From Phenylobacterium sp. (GTDB lineage Bacteria > Pseudomonadota > Alphaproteobacteria > Caulobacterales > Caulobacteraceae), in assembly GCF_004297125.1 (NCBI RefSeq), contig NZ_SCVD01000014.1, positions 62,001 through 126,000 of the forward strand: DNA of 64,000 nucleotides, written 5' to 3'. Below are positions 9,337-15,461 of this stretch, one piece after another; the stretch's first letter is position 1, and the number at the start of each line of letters is the position of its first letter. Below the pieces are notes generated by a model. It worked only from the letters and a program-made list of their open reading frames with translations, was not told where the DNA came from and ran no database searches. The translations under genes and the position numbers were made by a program.

Positions 9337-9645
9337 ATGCCGCCCAAGTCCGGCCAACTGACGACCGAAGACGTGGCCGACGCGGCCAACGACACCGCCG
9401 CCAAGATCACCGCCGACGCCCAGAAGGCGATCGCCGACGCCGCCAAGCGGATTGAGGCCACCGTCCAGCAGGCGCTGGAACAGGTGCGCGCCCAGTCCCG
9501 GGTCTACGCCGACGTGGCCGGCGAGCAGTTGGACGAGGCCAGCCGCCTCGCCAGCGAACAGATCCGCGCCCGCCCCCTGGCCGCCACCGGCGCGGCTCTG
9601 GGCATCGGCGTGCTGATCGGCATGCTGCTCGCCTCCAAGCGTTGA
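9337..9645 (+). CDS. DUF883/ElaB-type membrane-anchored protein
   Basis: 102 residues. A long amphipathic, alanine-rich helix (DAANDTAAKITADAQKAI onward) is followed by a glycine-rich C-terminal membrane helix (AATGAALGIGVLIGMLLA) and a basic SKR end, the standard shape of ElaB/YqjD/DUF883 proteins, which are tail-anchored in the inner membrane and stress-induced in enterobacteria. The ATG at 9337 has GGGAG 7 bases upstream; an in-frame ATG at 9277 is unlikely. Its stop overlaps the TTG of the next gene by four bases, so the two are translationally coupled. Confidence 0.8.
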   Translation: MPPKSGQLTTEDVADAANDTAAKITADAQKAIADAAKRIEATVQQALEQVRAQSRVYADVAGEQLDEASRLASEQIRARPLAATGAALGIGVLIGMLLASKR

Positions 9646-10043
9646 ACCTCCCGCGGATCCTGAGCCTTGCCGCCGCGCTGGCCGCGGTGGCGGCGGCCGC
9701 GGCCGTGTGCGTGGTGGCGGGCTCGTTCGCCCTCTACGCAGTGGCGCGCGCGTATATCGGCCCGGCCGGCGGTGCGGCCGTGGTCGCGGCGGCGTTCGCC
9801 GTGGTGGCGGTGGCTGTCGCCTGGATCGCGACCCGCAAGGCGGCTCCCAAGGCTGGGGCTGGGATCCCGCCGCCGCCGGCCTCGCCGATCGACAAGGTGG
9901 TGGCGATGGCCAAGGAGCATCCGCTCGTCGCCGTGGGCGCCGCGGCGGTGGCGGTCACCGTGATGGTCCGCAATCCGGCCATGGTCACCGCGCTGGTCAG
10001 TGCGTTCCTGGCCGGCAACAGCTCGCCCAAGCCGCCCAAGTAG
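9642..10043 (+). CDS. Small membrane protein, holin-X/DUF1469-like partner of the DUF883 protein
   Basis: 133 residues from a TTG at 9642 whose last two bases start the TGA of the upstream gene. Two closely spaced hydrophobic segments (residues 7-32 and 41-62) are followed by a basic, proline-rich linker and a third hydrophobic stretch (about 93-125). A DUF883 gene followed by a small multi-span protein is a common alphaproteobacterial pair in which the second is annotated as holin-like; the sequence match here is loose. Probably an inner-membrane stress protein. Confidence 0.68.
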   Translation: MNLPRILSLAAALAAVAAAAAVCVVAGSFALYAVARAYIGPAGGAAVVAAAFAVVAVAVAWIATRKAAPKAGAGIPPPPASPIDKVVAMAKEHPLVAVGAAAVAVTVMVRNPAMVTALVSAFLAGNSSPKPPK

Positions 10044-10045
10044 GC

Positions 10046-10070
10046 GGAACGGCAGCGGCCCCGGAGCGTT
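10046..10070 (+). promoter_or_regulatory. EcfG-type promoter (GGAAC-N16-CGTT)
   Basis: GGAAC at 10046-10050 and CGTT at 10067-10070, exactly 16 bases apart, match the EcfG/SigT general stress promoter. Predicted transcription start is near 10077, 37 bases before the DUF1328 gene. Confidence 0.8.
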
Positions 10071-10113
10071 GCCTTCGCCGCAGGGAGCTTACCCTGCGAA
10101 CGGAGATTGTGAC

Positions 10114-10299
10114 ATGCTCGGTTGGGCCCTGACCTTCCTGGTGGTCGCCCTGATTGCGGGCGTGCTCGGCTTCACTTCGGTGGCCGGAGCCGCAATGGGG
10201 ATCGCCAAGATCCTGTTTTTCGTCTTCCTGGTCCTGTTCGTCGTCTCGCTGGTCATGCACCTGGTGCGTGGCCGCGGCGTCGGTCCCGGACCGCTGTAA
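10114..10299 (+). CDS. DUF1328 / YtjA family small membrane protein
   Basis: 61 residues with two transmembrane helices (about 4-25 and 30-51) and a short basic tail. The beginning [20 protein letters not shown] followed by a G-x-A-x-G-I-A-K segment is the DUF1328 signature. The ribosome site CGGAG is 7 bases before the ATG. DUF1328 proteins recur in general stress regulons of alphaproteobacteria; the EcfG-type promoter directly upstream agrees with that. Molecular function is unknown. Confidence 0.85.
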   Translation: MLGWALTFLVVALIAGVLGFTSVAGAAMGIAKILFFVFLVLFVVSLVMHLVRGRGVGPGPL

Positions 10300-10310
10300 C
10301 TGACGTCCAC

Positions 10311-11093
10311 CTAGCCTGCGCGCCGATCCAGCGCCCAGGTCCGATAGGGCTCGTAGTGCGAGCCCTTCCAGGCGAGGGCGGTCACGCGAATGCAGCCGTC
10401 CTCGACCTCGACCTCGTTGTAGCCGGGCGGAACGCCCCGCTCGCGCACCGACAGCGTGCCGGCCCCGACTGCATAGGTCCGCCCGTCCCGATGCGGATAG
10501 GGCCAGGCGAAGGGTGCGTGGATGTGTCCGGAGAGCACCAGGTCCACCCTGGCCGCCGCGAACGTCTCGGCCGCCTTCTCCCCACCCCAGACGCGCGCCG
10601 TCATCGGTCCGCCCATCATCTCGACCAACGGGTGGTGGACGACAACGATTCGCAGCTGGTCGGCGGGCTCGAACCATTCGGCGGCCGCTCGAGCCTGGCG
10701 CGCGGCGATCTGGCCCTTCGACCAGTTGAGCCGGGGCTGGGCGCCGCGGGCCGTATTGACGCCGCGCACGGCCACGCCGCCCTGGCGCCAGGTCTGCGCC
10801 GAGGCCGGCCCGATATGGCGCTCGAAGCGGCGGAAGGGGGCGAAGATCCGCTCGGCCCAGGCGATATAGGGGGCGTCGTGATTGCCCGGCGTCACCAGCC
10901 GCGGCTCCGGCAGGCTGTTCAGCCATTCGACGCTCGCCTCGAACTCGGGGACCTCGGCGAACTGCGTCAGGTCGCCGGACACGATAGTGAGGTCGAAGCC
11001 GCCGGCCCGGATGCGCTCGCCGGCCGCGGCCACAGCGTCCTTGTTCTCGCCGCCGAAATGGATGTCCGAGAGGTGGGCCAGCCGGATCTTCAC
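10311..11093 (-). CDS. Calcineurin-like metallophosphoesterase
   Basis: 260 residues. All metal-binding motifs of the calcineurin-like fold are present in order: D10-x-H12 (LSDIHFGG), G40-D41, G70-N71-H72-D, a VVHHP histidine, and SGHIHAPF near the C-terminus. The size and lack of a signal peptide suggest a cytoplasmic phosphodiesterase or phosphatase, of the kind often annotated as cAMP- or UDP-DAGn-phosphodiesterase-like; the substrate cannot be decided. Its ATG overlaps the stop of the upstream diacylglycerol-kinase-like gene by four bases, suggesting an operon with a lipid-related role. Confidence 0.88.
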   Translation of the reverse strand: MKIRLAHLSDIHFGGENKDAVAAAGERIRAGGFDLTIVSGDLTQFAEVPEFEASVEWLNSLPEPRLVTPGNHDAPYIAWAERIFAPFRRFERHIGPASAQTWRQGGVAVRGVNTARGAQPRLNWSKGQIAARQARAAAEWFEPADQLRIVVVHHPLVEMMGGPMTARVWGGEKAAETFAAARVDLVLSGHIHAPFAWPYPHRDGRTYAVGAGTLSVRERGVPPGYNEVEVEDGCIRVTALAWKGSHYEPYRTWALDRRAG

Positions 11094-12091
11094 CGCTCGT
11101 CCTTCGGCGGGGCGAGGACGCGGCAGACCTTGGGATCGTAGCGTACGTCGATCAGGCTGGGCAGCTTCACCGTCTCGCCGTCCAGGATCGCGGGGATGCC
11201 CTGCGCCGACCAGACCCGGGCGATCTTGCAGAACCGGTCATCGACCGCTGGATCCAGGCGCCAGTCGCGGACCATGGCGTTGATGCCCAGCCGCAGGATC
11301 TCGCCGGCCCCTTTGGGGTCGAGGGCGGCGGCCTCCAGCCGGCCGTCCTCGGCGTGCATCACCTTGGACGCCATCGGGCACATCAGCACCAGGGCCTCGG
11401 CCTTCTCGCGCTGGCCGCCGTCGAGCGAATAGCGCAGCCGCCCGGTGAAGGCGCGCGTGAAGGCCCGCTTGGCGCGCAGGAAGGCCAGTTTCGGTTTGCC
11501 GCTGCGCGCCGCCTCGCGGGCCGGGGCCAGGAGAGCGGGAGAGCCCAGGATCGCCGCGACCAGGAAACGGTGGCCCTCGATGCAGCCGCCCCCCAGGTTC
11601 CGGGGCCGGCCCTCCGTCAGCGCCAGGCGCAGGGCCTCCGGCCAGGGCCGGGTCCCGTACACGGCGTGGGGCAGCATGTTCATGGTCCCGCCGGGCAGGG
11701 GGGCCATCATCGGCCCGTCGGGCCCGCACAGCTCCGCCGCCGCGCGCGCTGTGCCGTCGCCCGCGAGTACAATCAGGAGGTCAGGGGCAGCGTCCACGCT
11801 GGCCTTGAGGCGGGCGATCAGGTCACCGGGCTGCGCGGCGTGGACCTTGGCGGTCACTCCGAACTCGGCGAGCACCTTGGCGATCTCGTCAGGCGCGGTC
11901 GGGCCAACGCTGCCAGAGGCGACGTTGGCGACGACCTCGACCTTGCCGAGGCGGGGGCGGACGGCGGCGTCGCTATCGGCTTGTGGCAGGCGTCTGGGTC
12001 CTGTCGGTCGTTGTCGCGTCGCGCACGGCCTGACCGGCCTGGTCGGCGGCGCCGCGGACCACAGGTTCGGCCTGGTCGGCCGCCGTGGCAA
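11090..12091 (-). CDS. Diacylglycerol kinase catalytic-domain (DAGK/YegS-like) protein, start uncertain
   Basis: The recognisable domain begins at VEVVANVASGSVG, the nucleotide-binding N-x-x-S-G start of the DAGK fold, and continues with VLAGDGTARAAAE and APLPGGTMNMLPHA (the GGDGT and GGT-N motifs of lipid kinases). Such enzymes phosphorylate diacylglycerol or sphingoid-type lipids at the inner membrane. The only standard start upstream of the domain is the ATG at 12091, which overlaps the preceding gene by 119 bases and adds about 48 Arg/Pro-rich residues; a non-standard start near 11974-12000 is equally plausible. It is coupled to the metallophosphoesterase downstream by a four-base overlap. 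Confidence 0.8.
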   Translation of the reverse strand: MPRRPTRPNLWSAAPPTRPVRPCATRQRPTGPRRLPQADSDAAVRPRLGKVEVVANVASGSVGPTAPDEIAKVLAEFGVTAKVHAAQPGDLIARLKASVDAAPDLLIVLAGDGTARAAAELCGPDGPMMAPLPGGTMNMLPHAVYGTRPWPEALRLALTEGRPRNLGGGCIEGHRFLVAAILGSPALLAPAREAARSGKPKLAFLRAKRAFTRAFTGRLRYSLDGGQREKAEALVLMCPMASKVMHAEDGRLEAAALDPKGAGEILRLGINAMVRDWRLDPAVDDRFCKIARVWSAQGIPAILDGETVKLPSLIDVRYDPKVCRVLAPPKDER

Positions 12092-12299
12092 GGTTCTGAT
12101 CCACTACGGTCCCGGCGCCGCCGAACGAGCCGTTGACCGCAGCCAGGGCCATGACGATCAGGCCCACGGCCGCGGCGATTATCGTGAAGGTCATCAGGAT
12201 CGGGTGGCGGCGGCGCTGCTTCTTGGCGTCCTGACGGCCCAGCTCATAGGCCTGCCGCAGGTCGCTGCGCTCGGTGTCGCGGTCGCTGTAGGAGGTCAC
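11973..12299 (-). CDS. Small single-span membrane protein under an EcfG-type promoter
   Basis: 108 residues from a GTG at 12299 (MTSYSDRDTERSDLRQAYELGR). A cytoplasmic charged segment with a KKQRRR stop signal is followed by one transmembrane helix (about residues 35-58) and an alanine-rich periplasmic helix with repeated ADQA units. An AGGA lies 15 bases upstream. No family recognised. A GGAAC-N16-CGTT promoter ends 34 bases before the start, so this is probably a general stress envelope protein; the downstream lipid-kinase-like gene overlaps its 3' end and may be read from the same transcript. Confidence 0.75.
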   Translation of the reverse strand: MTSYSDRDTERSDLRQAYELGRQDAKKQRRRHPILMTFTIIAAAVGLIVMALAAVNGSFGGAGTVVDQNLATAADQAEPVVRGAADQAGQAVRDATTTDRTQTPATSR

Positions 12300-12332
12300 G
12301 GCTTTTGTCTCCAGGAAGTGTTCCCTCGTTGC

Positions 12333-12357
12333 AACGGGGCTCGACACCCTTGGTTCC
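12333..12357 (-). promoter_or_regulatory. EcfG-type promoter, leftward (GGAAC-N16-CGTT)
   Basis: On the minus strand GGAAC lies at 12357-12353 and CGTT at 12336-12333 with a 16-base spacer. Predicted start is near 12326, about 27 bases before the GTG at 12299. It is back to back with the rightward EcfG-type promoter at 12362. Confidence 0.8.
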
Positions 12358-12361
12358 GGAC

Positions 12362-12386
12362 GGAACTGTGGAGGTGCCGATGCGTT
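12362..12386 (+). promoter_or_regulatory. EcfG-type promoter, rightward (GGAAC-N16-CGTT)
   Basis: GGAAC at 12362-12366 and CGTT at 12383-12386, 16 bases apart. Predicted start is near 12393, which gives a leader of about 105 bases before the glycine-zipper gene at 12498. Confidence 0.78.
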
Positions 12387-12497
12387 TCCGGCCAGGAGCG
12401 CATCCAGCCGCGAGGCGAAGAGGAGGCGCTCCAGAGTGATCTGGCGCCCCTCCCGCGGGCGGGCGCGCCGGGGACACCCCAAAGGAGAGCCATTCGA

Positions 12498-12839
12498 ATG
12501 TTGAAGCCTCTTATCGCTATCGCCGGCGCCGGCCTGCTGGCCTCCGCCTGCACCTCCTCCGGCCACACGGAACGCAGCGCCCTCGGCGGCGCCGCTCTCG
12601 GCGCGCTTGGCGGCGCGGCGATCGGCGCGATCTCGGGCGATGTCGGCGTGGGCACAGGCGCTGCGGTCGGTGCGGCCGTCGGCGGCACCGTCGGCGCCGT
12701 GAAGGGTTGCCGGGACGAAGGCGGCTGCGGCAAGGACACGCCGAACCGTCGCCAGTACTACGACGAGCGCGCGGGTCGCTATTACTACTACGACTCGGGC
12801 ACCGGCCGGTATTACTGGGAAAACGGCACGCCGCGCTGA
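12498..12839 (+). CDS. Glycine-zipper lipoprotein
   Basis: 113 residues. A lipoprotein signal peptide ends in LLASAC (lipid-modified Cys at residue 18). Residues 29-68 are an uninterrupted glycine-zipper (GGAALGALGGAAIGAISGD and its continuation), forming tightly packed membrane helices as in YMGG/SlyB-type proteins. The C-terminal 35 residues are tyrosine-rich (RRQYYDERAGRYYYYD). Expected in the periplasm or outer membrane, where such proteins affect envelope stability. It is preceded by AAAGGAG and by an EcfG-type promoter at 12362, and followed by a strong terminator. Confidence 0.85.
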   Translation: MLKPLIAIAGAGLLASACTSSGHTERSALGGAALGALGGAAIGAISGDVGVGTGAAVGAAVGGTVGAVKGCRDEGGCGKDTPNRRQYYDERAGRYYYYDSGTGRYYWENGTPR

Positions 12840-12862
12840 CGCGGACGCCGACACCGGAATAT

Positions 12863-12899
12863 GAAAGGGGCGGCCGGACTTCCTTCGGCCGCCCCTTTC
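12863..12899. terminator. Strong hairpin terminator after the glycine-zipper gene
   Basis: GAAAGGGGCGGCCG starting at 12863 pairs with its reverse complement CGGCCGCCCCTTTC ending at 12899 around a short loop. The stem is symmetric enough to act in both directions. It separates the glycine-zipper gene from the OmpA-like gene. Confidence 0.85.
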
Positions 12900-12924
12900 G
12901 GTTGCACATCTGGAGGGGCTGAAC

Positions 12925-13371
12925 ATGAAGACCGCCATCGTGACCGGCTTGGCGCTGGCGGTGGGCCTGACCGGCTGCTCCAGCATGAGGAGCGCCCGTG
13001 ACGCCATCGTGCGCGCGCCGGCCACCTGCCAGGATGTGACCATCCCGATCTACTTCGAGCCAGACGCCGCCCAGCTGACGCCCGAGGGCCGCAGGGTGAT
13101 CTCGACCCAGGCGGCGCAGGCCAAGCGCTGCCGGATCGACGCCGTGCGGGTCATGGGTCTGGCCGATGCGGCCGGCGATCCGGCCGCTAACCTGGAGCTT
13201 TCCAAGGCGCGCGCCGCCTCGGTCACGGACGCGCTGATGCGGGCCGGCCTGCCTGCGGCCGAGTTCGATCTCTCCGCCGTCGGCCAGGCCGGGTCGCTCA
13301 CTTCAGATGGCAAGATCCAGCCGGTCCGCCGCCGCGCCGACATCACCTTGAAGCTGGGACCGCCGAAATAG
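12925..13371 (+). CDS. OmpA-family lipoprotein
   Basis: 148 residues. The signal peptide ends in LTGCSS (lipobox, Cys at residue 18). The rest is a compact OmpA-like peptidoglycan-associated fold: VTIPIYFEPDAAQLTPEGRR is the usual F-x-x-x-S/A-x-L-T start, and ELSKARAASVTDALMRAGL is the characteristic L-S-x-x-R-A-x-x-V motif. It probably links the outer membrane to peptidoglycan. The start has GGAGGGG 8 bases upstream. It sits between stress-regulated envelope genes but has no EcfG motif of its own. Confidence 0.88.
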   Translation: MKTAIVTGLALAVGLTGCSSMRSARDAIVRAPATCQDVTIPIYFEPDAAQLTPEGRRVISTQAAQAKRCRIDAVRVMGLADAAGDPAANLELSKARAASVTDALMRAGLPAAEFDLSAVGQAGSLTSDGKIQPVRRRADITLKLGPPK

Positions 13372-13434
13372 GCGCGAGCCGCGCGTCGCCCATCTTCGCA
13401 CGCCCCGGCGAAGGACGGACCCGCCGCCAGGCGC

Positions 13435-13556
13435 ACAAAGAGAAGGGCGGACCTTCAGGCCCGCCCAGGTGTGCATCATCGAGAAAAGGGGTGCGGAGAC
13501 GGCAGACTGGCATGCTCGCCAGCCTCAAGTCGGGGGGGGCGTCGCCGCCTCCGCAC
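13435..13556 (-). ncRNA. Candidate EcfG-dependent small RNA (GsrN-like in logic)
   Basis: No credible protein is encoded here, yet a GGAAC-N16-TGTT promoter (13587-13563, minus strand) points into it. The predicted RNA starts near 13556. GTGCGGAG close to its 5' end can pair with CTCCGCAC about 70 bases later, enclosing an unpaired run of eight C residues (13531-13538 region) and an inner hairpin CTGGC-GAGCAT-GCCAG. It then ends in the hairpin GGGCGG-N10-CCGCCC followed by a T-rich tail. Length is about 120 nt. Caulobacter is known to have GsrN, a SigT-dependent sRNA with a C-rich targeting loop; whether this is its orthologue is inference. Confidence 0.55.
13445..13466 (-). terminator. Hairpin at the 3' end of the candidate sRNA
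   Basis: GGGCGG (13445-13450) and CCGCCC (13461-13466) form a stem with additional inner pairing. Read leftward it is followed by TTCTCTTT, a moderate T-tract. Confidence 0.6.
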
Positions 13557-13562
13557 ACATAA

Positions 13563-13587
13563 AACACGGACGTCTGACAACCGTTCC
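13563..13587 (-). promoter_or_regulatory. EcfG-type promoter, leftward (GGAAC-N16-TGTT)
   Basis: On the minus strand GGAAC is at 13587-13583 and TGTT at 13566-13563, spacer 16. One base of the -10 differs from CGTT. It is back to back with the rightward EcfG-type promoter at 13644 and would drive the candidate sRNA. Confidence 0.65.
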
Positions 13588-13643
13588 GAGAGGCGCCGAA
13601 AATTTTTCCAAGAAATGCGGAACGCCCCGCCGGGCCTCAGCGG

Positions 13644-13669
13644 GGAACGTCGGCTTGACCGTGTGCGTT
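13644..13669 (+). promoter_or_regulatory. EcfG-type promoter, rightward (GGAAC-N17-CGTT)
   Basis: GGAAC at 13644-13648 and CGTT at 13666-13669 with a 17-base spacer. The predicted start near 13676 lies 26 bases before the small membrane protein gene at 13702. Confidence 0.75.
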
Positions 13670-13701
13670 AGTCCGACTGCCGTCAGGAAAGGCCGTCTTC
13701 C

Positions 13702-13908
13702 ATGCGCAGTTCCTTCACCGCCACAACCGGTCTGAGGCTCACCCGGAGCCCGAACGCGCGGGATCAGGCCGCCCGCTGGCGGCTGGTAGCAGCGGCCGCT
13801 TTCATCGGCCTGGCGCTGGCAGGCGGCCTTCTGGGCGCGATCACCGCGCCGTCCGCCGGCGACCAAACGGCCCGCACGGGCCCGTTCAGCTATTTCCCAT
13901 CCGAGTAA
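13702..13908 (+). CDS. Small single-span membrane protein (stress operon)
   Basis: 68 residues: a basic N-terminal segment, one transmembrane helix (about 30-50, LVAAAAFIGLALAGGLLGAI), and a short periplasmic end (TARTGPFSYFPSE). No family recognised. It follows an EcfG-type promoter and is 12 bases before a second small membrane protein gene, with which it should form an operon closed by the terminator at 14186. Confidence 0.65.
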   Translation: MRSSFTATTGLRLTRSPNARDQAARWRLVAAAAFIGLALAGGLLGAITAPSAGDQTARTGPFSYFPSE

Positions 13909-13920
13909 GGAGACCGATCC

Positions 13921-14160
13921 ATGTCGTCCCGCGAGACCGAGAGGCCGGTCCTCAACGCCACCCGCGCGCGCCAGGGCCGCTGGGGCCGCCACATATTCTG
14001 GGTGCTGGTGTTCGGCACCCTGCTGGCCGCCTTGGGCATGTTCGCCGCCTGGACCTGGAAGTCGGCCGACGAGGGTCCGGCCGGCGCCGCGCAGGAGACC
14101 GTCGATGGTCGGGGCTTTGGCGCGCCGGAGCCGCCGCCTCCGAACCCGCAGAACCCGTAG
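13921..14160 (+). CDS. Small single-span membrane protein with proline-rich tail
   Basis: 79 residues. Basic N-terminus, one transmembrane helix (about 25-45, HIFWVLVFGTLLAALGMFAAW) and an acidic then proline-rich C-terminus ending PEPPPPNPQNP. AAGGAG lies 8 bases before the ATG. It is probably co-transcribed with the 13702 gene from the EcfG-type promoter at 13644. No family recognised. Confidence 0.72.
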   Translation: MSSRETERPVLNATRARQGRWGRHIFWVLVFGTLLAALGMFAAWTWKSADEGPAGAAQETVDGRGFGAPEPPPPNPQNP

Positions 14161-14185
14161 CCTTCACGGCTTGGCCGCAAACGAA

Positions 14186-14214
14186 AAGGGCGCCGCTTCT
14201 GCAGCGGCGCCCTT
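14186..14214. terminator. Bidirectional terminator between the small-protein operon and phyR
   Basis: AAGGGCGCCGCT (14186-14197) pairs perfectly with AGCGGCGCCCTT (14203-14214). It is flanked by A-rich sequence on the left and TTCTCT on the right, so it can stop rightward transcription and also leftward transcription from phyR, whose stop codon is at 14238. Confidence 0.88.
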
Positions 14215-14237
14215 CTCTGTTCGGGCCTCGCCGCCGA

Positions 14238-15038
14238 TCAGGCGGCCTGCTTGTTCTGCCGGCGGGGGTGGAAGAACAGCGCCTGGCCGATGGCGGCCTT
14301 CACCGTCTCGGGCTGGAAGGGCTTGGTGATCAGGAAGGTGGGCTCGGGACGCTCACCGGTCAGCAGGCGTTCCGGGAAGGCGGTGATGAAGATCACCGGC
14401 ACGTCGTAGCGCTGGAGGATGTCCTTCACGGCGTCGATACCGGAGGAGCCGTCGGCCAGCTGGATATCGGCCAGCACCAGGCCGGGCGTCTTTCGGGCGA
14501 CCGCGTCCACGGCCTCGGTGCGGGTCGCGGCGATGTCGACCACCGAGTGGCCCAGTTCGGTGACCAGGGCCTCGATGTCGGCGGCGATCACCGGCTCGTC
14601 CTCGATGATCAGGACGTCGGTGGCCAGCTCGGCGTCGATCTCGGCCTGGGCCTCGGAGATCAGGCGTTCGACTTCGCTGAAGTCGGCGCCCAGGATCTGC
14701 GCCGCCTCCGTGGGCGTGAAGCCCTCCAGCGCGGTGAGCAGGAACGCCTGGCGCGAACGCGGGGCGATGCGCATCAACCGGCGGGTGGCGTCGTCCATGC
14801 CGGTGTCGTCGTCGGCCGGCCCTTCCAGCTGGGCGCCCGAGCTGCACCAGATAGCGTGGAAGACGTGATAGAGCGCGACCCGCGGCGTCATGTTGTCGGC
14901 GAGCGTACGCTCGCCCGCAGCCAGGGCTTCAAGGGCCACGCGCACATAGTTGTCGCCAGTGGTCTGGTCGCCGGTAAGAGCGCGCGCGTATCGGCGCACA
15001 TAGGGAAGATGCGGCGCCAGTCGGGCTAGAAGACTCAA
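14238..15038 (-). CDS. phyR: PhyR, anti-anti-sigma response regulator of the general stress response
   Basis: 266 residues. Residues 1-130 mimic an ECF sigma factor (sigma2-like LARLAPHLPYVRRYARAL, sigma4-like PRSRQAFLLTALEGFTPTEAAQIL). Residues 140-262 form a receiver (DVLIIEDEPVIAADI; phospho-acceptor D191 in LADIQLADGSSG; conserved K in FLITKPF). Phosphorylated PhyR captures NepR and frees EcfG. The frame is open to 15131, but the TTG at 15038 has GGAGGGG upstream and gives the family-typical beginning; starts further up would lie too close to the predicted transcription start near 15117. It is divergent from nepR-ecfG-phyK and has a perfect EcfG promoter, indicating autoregulation. Confidence 0.95.
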   Translation of the reverse strand: MSLLARLAPHLPYVRRYARALTGDQTTGDNYVRVALEALAAGERTLADNMTPRVALYHVFHAIWCSSGAQLEGPADDDTGMDDATRRLMRIAPRSRQAFLLTALEGFTPTEAAQILGADFSEVERLISEAQAEIDAELATDVLIIEDEPVIAADIEALVTELGHSVVDIAATRTEAVDAVARKTPGLVLADIQLADGSSGIDAVKDILQRYDVPVIFITAFPERLLTGERPEPTFLITKPFQPETVKAAIGQALFFHPRRQNKQAA

Positions 15039-15123
15039 GGGTGACCCCTCCCGTATTGCAGTTCGAACACGGCAGCCCGCGACGAGGAGCATATACCCCG
15101 ACCGGACCCCATGATGTGCTGAA

Positions 15124-15148
15124 AACGTCACCGCTGGGAACCGGTTCC
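15124..15148 (-). promoter_or_regulatory. EcfG promoter of phyR (GGAAC-N16-CGTT)
   Basis: On the minus strand GGAAC is at 15148-15144 and CGTT at 15127-15124, 16 bases apart. Its -35 is one arm of the 14-base palindrome GGGAACCGGTTCCC at 15136-15149; the other arm is the -35 of the rightward nepR promoter. Confidence 0.9.
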
Positions 15149-15162
15149 CTTATTGATCGGTT
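15137..15162 (+). promoter_or_regulatory. EcfG promoter 1 of nepR-ecfG (GGAAC-N18-GTT)
   Basis: GGAAC at 15137-15141 and GGTT at 15159-15162, spacer 17 before GGTT. It shares the -35 palindrome with the leftward phyR promoter. A start near 15169 would exclude the ATG at 15153 as the nepR start. Confidence 0.78.
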
Positions 15163-15188
15163 TTCAGCATCTTGGTCGCCGCCGTGTG

Positions 15189-15214
15189 GGAACCCGAACT
15201 GGGACGAGGGCGTT
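15189..15214 (+). promoter_or_regulatory. Second EcfG-type promoter before nepR (GGAAC-N17-CGTT)
   Basis: GGAAC at 15189-15193 and CGTT at 15211-15214. Its -10 overlaps the in-frame TTG at 15213, and transcription would start near 15221. If active, it makes the ATG at 15273 the first usable nepR start on that transcript. Confidence 0.6.
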
Positions 15215-15272
15215 GAGCGATCGCAAGGAACACGAGAGGGGGCGGACTCCGCGCGAGCGGAGCGCCGACGAG

Positions 15273-15461
15273 ATGATCGAACAGCGTCCAACCACGGAGC
15301 GCCGCAAGGCCTCCGCAGCTCTTGATGAAGCCCGCCTGCGGCAGCAGGCGATTGGCGTACGCCTGCGTCAGATGTTCGATGAGGTGGTGAACGAGGATGT
15401 CCCCGAAGAATTCCTCGAGATACTGAGGCGTGCCGACGAACGCGGTTCGGAGAAGGCCTGA
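15273..15461 (+). CDS. nepR: NepR, anti-sigma factor of EcfG
   Basis: 62 residues from the ATG at 15273. The conserved core is IGVRLRQMFDEVVNEDVPEEFLEIL, preceded by a variable charged segment, as in NepR proteins of about 60 residues. NepR binds EcfG in unstressed cells and is removed by phosphorylated PhyR. The frame is open upstream: a TTG at 15213 would add 20 residues, and an ATG at 15153 lies upstream of the predicted transcription start. Its stop overlaps the ecfG ATG by one base, which couples sigma and anti-sigma synthesis. Confidence 0.9.
   Translation: MIEQRPTTERRKASAALDEARLRQQAIGVRLRQMFDEVVNEDVPEEFLEILRRADERGSEKA

Noticed and set aside
9280..9340. tRNA-like string GATAGCTCAG
   Set aside because: It resembles a D-arm, but no acceptor, anticodon or T-arm can be built around it; it lies in the leader of the DUF883 gene.
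13343..13567. 74-residue minus-strand ORF under the EcfG-type promoter
   Set aside because: Its start lies at or before the predicted transcription start, the sequence is Arg/Pro-rich without any pattern, and it runs through the terminator-like hairpin into the antisense of the OmpA-like gene.
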